64,000 nt of DNA from contig CAYOOD010000008.1 in assembly GCA_964405435.1 (NCBI GenBank), positions 56,396 through 120,395 of the forward strand. The letters are read 5' to 3'. Under the pieces are notes generated by a model that ran no database searches, was not told where the DNA came from, and saw only the letters and a program-made list of their open reading frames with translations. Source of the DNA: DVEG01 sp964405435 (GTDB taxonomy: Bacteria; Cyanobacteriota; Cyanobacteriia; Cyanobacteriales; Oscillatoriaceae). How positions within the stretch are numbered: position 1 is the first letter of the stretch; every line of letters starts with the position of its first letter. The position numbers were made by a program, and so were the translations under genes. This document shows, piece by piece, positions 62,644 through 64,000 of the stretch.

Positions 62644-63041
62644 AGTTTCTTAAAAACTTGATGAAGTAGCGGGAAAAAATTGATGAAGCAGCAGCAACGA
62701 GACGGGAAAAAATCCCAGCCATTGTATCGGCTCAATAAAATAGAACGAGCACGAGCCAGCGGGGCAGATGCTCCTCTCTCGTACTCAGCCGAGGCACTCA
62801 GCCGAGGGAGCATCCCATTTTTGCAGTGCGTTCGCGAAGCGGGTGCGTAAGCGTTGCGGCTCTTTTATGAGCTAGCACCAACGTCTCGTTCGCGATTGGA
62901 TCGATCGGGAGCGAGACGCTCCCACTTCTGAAAAAAGGTGTTTTGACAAAAACGGGATGCTCCCCACTCAGCCGACGCCGAAGAGCACTCACCACTCACT
63001 ACTGCACTCAGCACTCAGCACTCAGCACTCAGCACTATTGT
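62644..63041. other. Intergenic region with short repeats
   Basis: No gene. Contains the hairpin GGGAGCGAGACGCTCCC (62909-62925) and CACTCAGCAC-type tandem repeats at 62990-63035. Confidence 0.5.
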
Positions 63042-64000
63042 TTACACCAGCACGGCATCAGTCGTCGGCTGAGCAGGCTGCGCCGTTTTGAAGCCCAAGC
63101 GCTCCTGGTAAAGATCGGCTAAGCGCCGCTCGTACCGTGCCAGATCCGCTTCAATTTTTCTGAAAATCGCCGTAGCCGCCGGGTCGGTGTATTTTGTAAA
63201 TAGCAGGTAAGCATCTACAACACCGCTCTGAATGTCGCCGAGAACCCGCCGCAGGATAGCTATATTGTCATTCGATTGGAAGAGACTCATCACCGAGCCA
63301 TAAGGAGCGGCAGCGGATGCTCCAAACGAAACTATCCCGCCCAAGTCTTGCAAGCGTTCTTCCAACATCTCGACGTGACGCCGCTGAGAATCGCAAATCT
63401 CCAGCAGCAGCAAGCGCAGTGCCTCATCGGATGCAGAGCGCGCGTACTGCTCGAACTCCTGTAGGGTGTATCGTTCGCCCGCGAGAGCGAGGTTGAGCCC
63501 CTCGACAATCTCGTTTTGCTTGGAGCCGCCCCAAATTTCAGCCAATTGCCACCACTCGCCGCTCGGCGAATCGCTCTCACTGGGCAGGGCGATGTTGGGA
63601 ATGCTCAGCCCCAACCGACTGAGGAGAGCCGCCGTGAAAATCGCTGCATCCCCGGGCATCCGGGAAGTAATCAGGTTGCCGTCAACCACCAGCGGCTCGT
63701 CGATATACACCGCGCCGGCATTTTCCATATCTTTGCGAATGGAGAGAAACCCCGTCGCTCGCTTGCCGCGCAGCAAGTCCGCTTCGATCAATAGCTGAGG
63801 GCCGTGACAAATCGCCGCCACCAGTTTGTCTAGCGCGAAGGCATCCTGCACGAATTTAACCGCATTCGGGTTAGTCCGCATCGTATCGGGAGCCGTACCG
63901 CCGGGGATGACGATCGCGTCGAAGTTCCCAGCCCTGGCTTCTGTTGTCGTCCCGTCCGGTTTAATCGAAACTTTTCCGTGCTTCCCCTTGTACTCCTCAT
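63042..64000 (-). CDS. DJ-1/PfpI-family protein fused to a four-helix domain (partial)
   Basis: The gene enters from the right edge; 319 residues are visible. The first part (GNFDAIVIPGGTAPDTMRTN, KLVAAICHGPQLLIEADLLR, VVDGNLITSRMPGDAAIFTA) is a DJ-1/PfpI domain with the nucleophile Cys in AICHGPQ. After a linker (~ residue 165) comes a helical domain (GLNLALAGERYTLQEFEQYA, RLLLLEICDSQRRHVEMLEE, AIFRKIEADLARYERRLADL) that resembles ferritin-like or DUF2383-type bundles. It may act as a stress chaperone, protease or glyoxalase; no reaction is assigned. Confidence 0.85.
   Translation of the reverse strand, partial: EEYKGKHGKVSIKPDGTTTEARAGNFDAIVIPGGTAPDTMRTNPNAVKFVQDAFALDKLVAAICHGPQLLIEADLLRGKRATGFLSIRKDMENAGAVYIDEPLVVDGNLITSRMPGDAAIFTAALLSRLGLSIPNIALPSESDSPSGEWWQLAEIWGGSKQNEIVEGLNLALAGERYTLQEFEQYARSASDEALRLLLLEICDSQRRHVEMLEERLQDLGGIVSFGASAAAPYGSVMSLFQSNDNIAILRRVLGDIQSGVVDAYLLFTKYTDPAATAIFRKIEADLARYERRLADLYQERLGFKTAQPAQPTTDAVLV

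Overview
The window comes from a beta-cyanobacterium, most likely a filamentous one. It carries a complete beta-carboxysome shell operon (ccmK2, ccmK1, ccmL, ccmM, ccmN, ccmO), a specialised NDH-1 CO2-uptake cluster (ndhF4, ndhD4, cupB), very many HIP1-type GCGATCGC octamers, and several dispersed repeat families typical of cyanobacterial genomes. Gene starts given here were chosen from Shine-Dalgarno sequences and family alignment from memory, and differ in places from the longest open frame.

Layout. 1-419: the end of an oligopeptide ABC transporter ATPase. 1077-3629: two paralogous membrane-anchored proteins of unknown function. 4023-5841: a degenerate sigma-factor-like protein followed by a secreted TPR protein. 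6275-6850: a VOC/glyoxalase-fold protein. 7027-20000 is the CO2-concentrating region: a CmpR/CbbR-type LysR regulator, the ccm operon (minus strand), then divergently ndhF4-ndhD4-cupB (plus strand). The carboxysome encloses Rubisco and carbonic anhydrase, while the NDH-1 complex with CupB hydrates CO2 to the bicarbonate the carboxysome consumes, so both halves of the mechanism lie together.

20441-26876 looks like a defence or conflict island: a HEPN protein overlapping a large ATPase (BolA-like N-terminus, KGGVGR-type deviant Walker A ATPase, second P-loop ATPase), facing a fused type IIG-like restriction-modification enzyme. 27048-34876 holds a MuiA/DUF4139 protein, two tandem Ser/Thr kinases with membrane tails, and a large plasmid-type CyRepA1 primase/helicase protein. 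35393-45000 is mostly housekeeping: purU, an AI-2E-type permease, a HcyBio/DUF39 protein, a TPR protein, a GDT1/UPF0016 Mn/Ca exporter under a probable yybP-ykoY manganese riboswitch, a DUF72 protein and an SDR.

45493-58904 is rich in small stress-type genes: DUF4383, a decayed CrtO-like oxidoreductase, a glutathione-reductase-like protein with an abnormal NADPH motif, alpha/beta hydrolase, Nudix, Zn-alcohol dehydrogenase, two small exported proteins, SRPBCC, SDR and a DUF1264 protein. 58958-64000 carries sdhA, a small membrane protein with a clear terminator, a TPR protein and a DJ-1/PfpI protein fused to a four-helix domain, cut by the window end. I found no rRNA, tRNA, CRISPR array or recognisable transposase.
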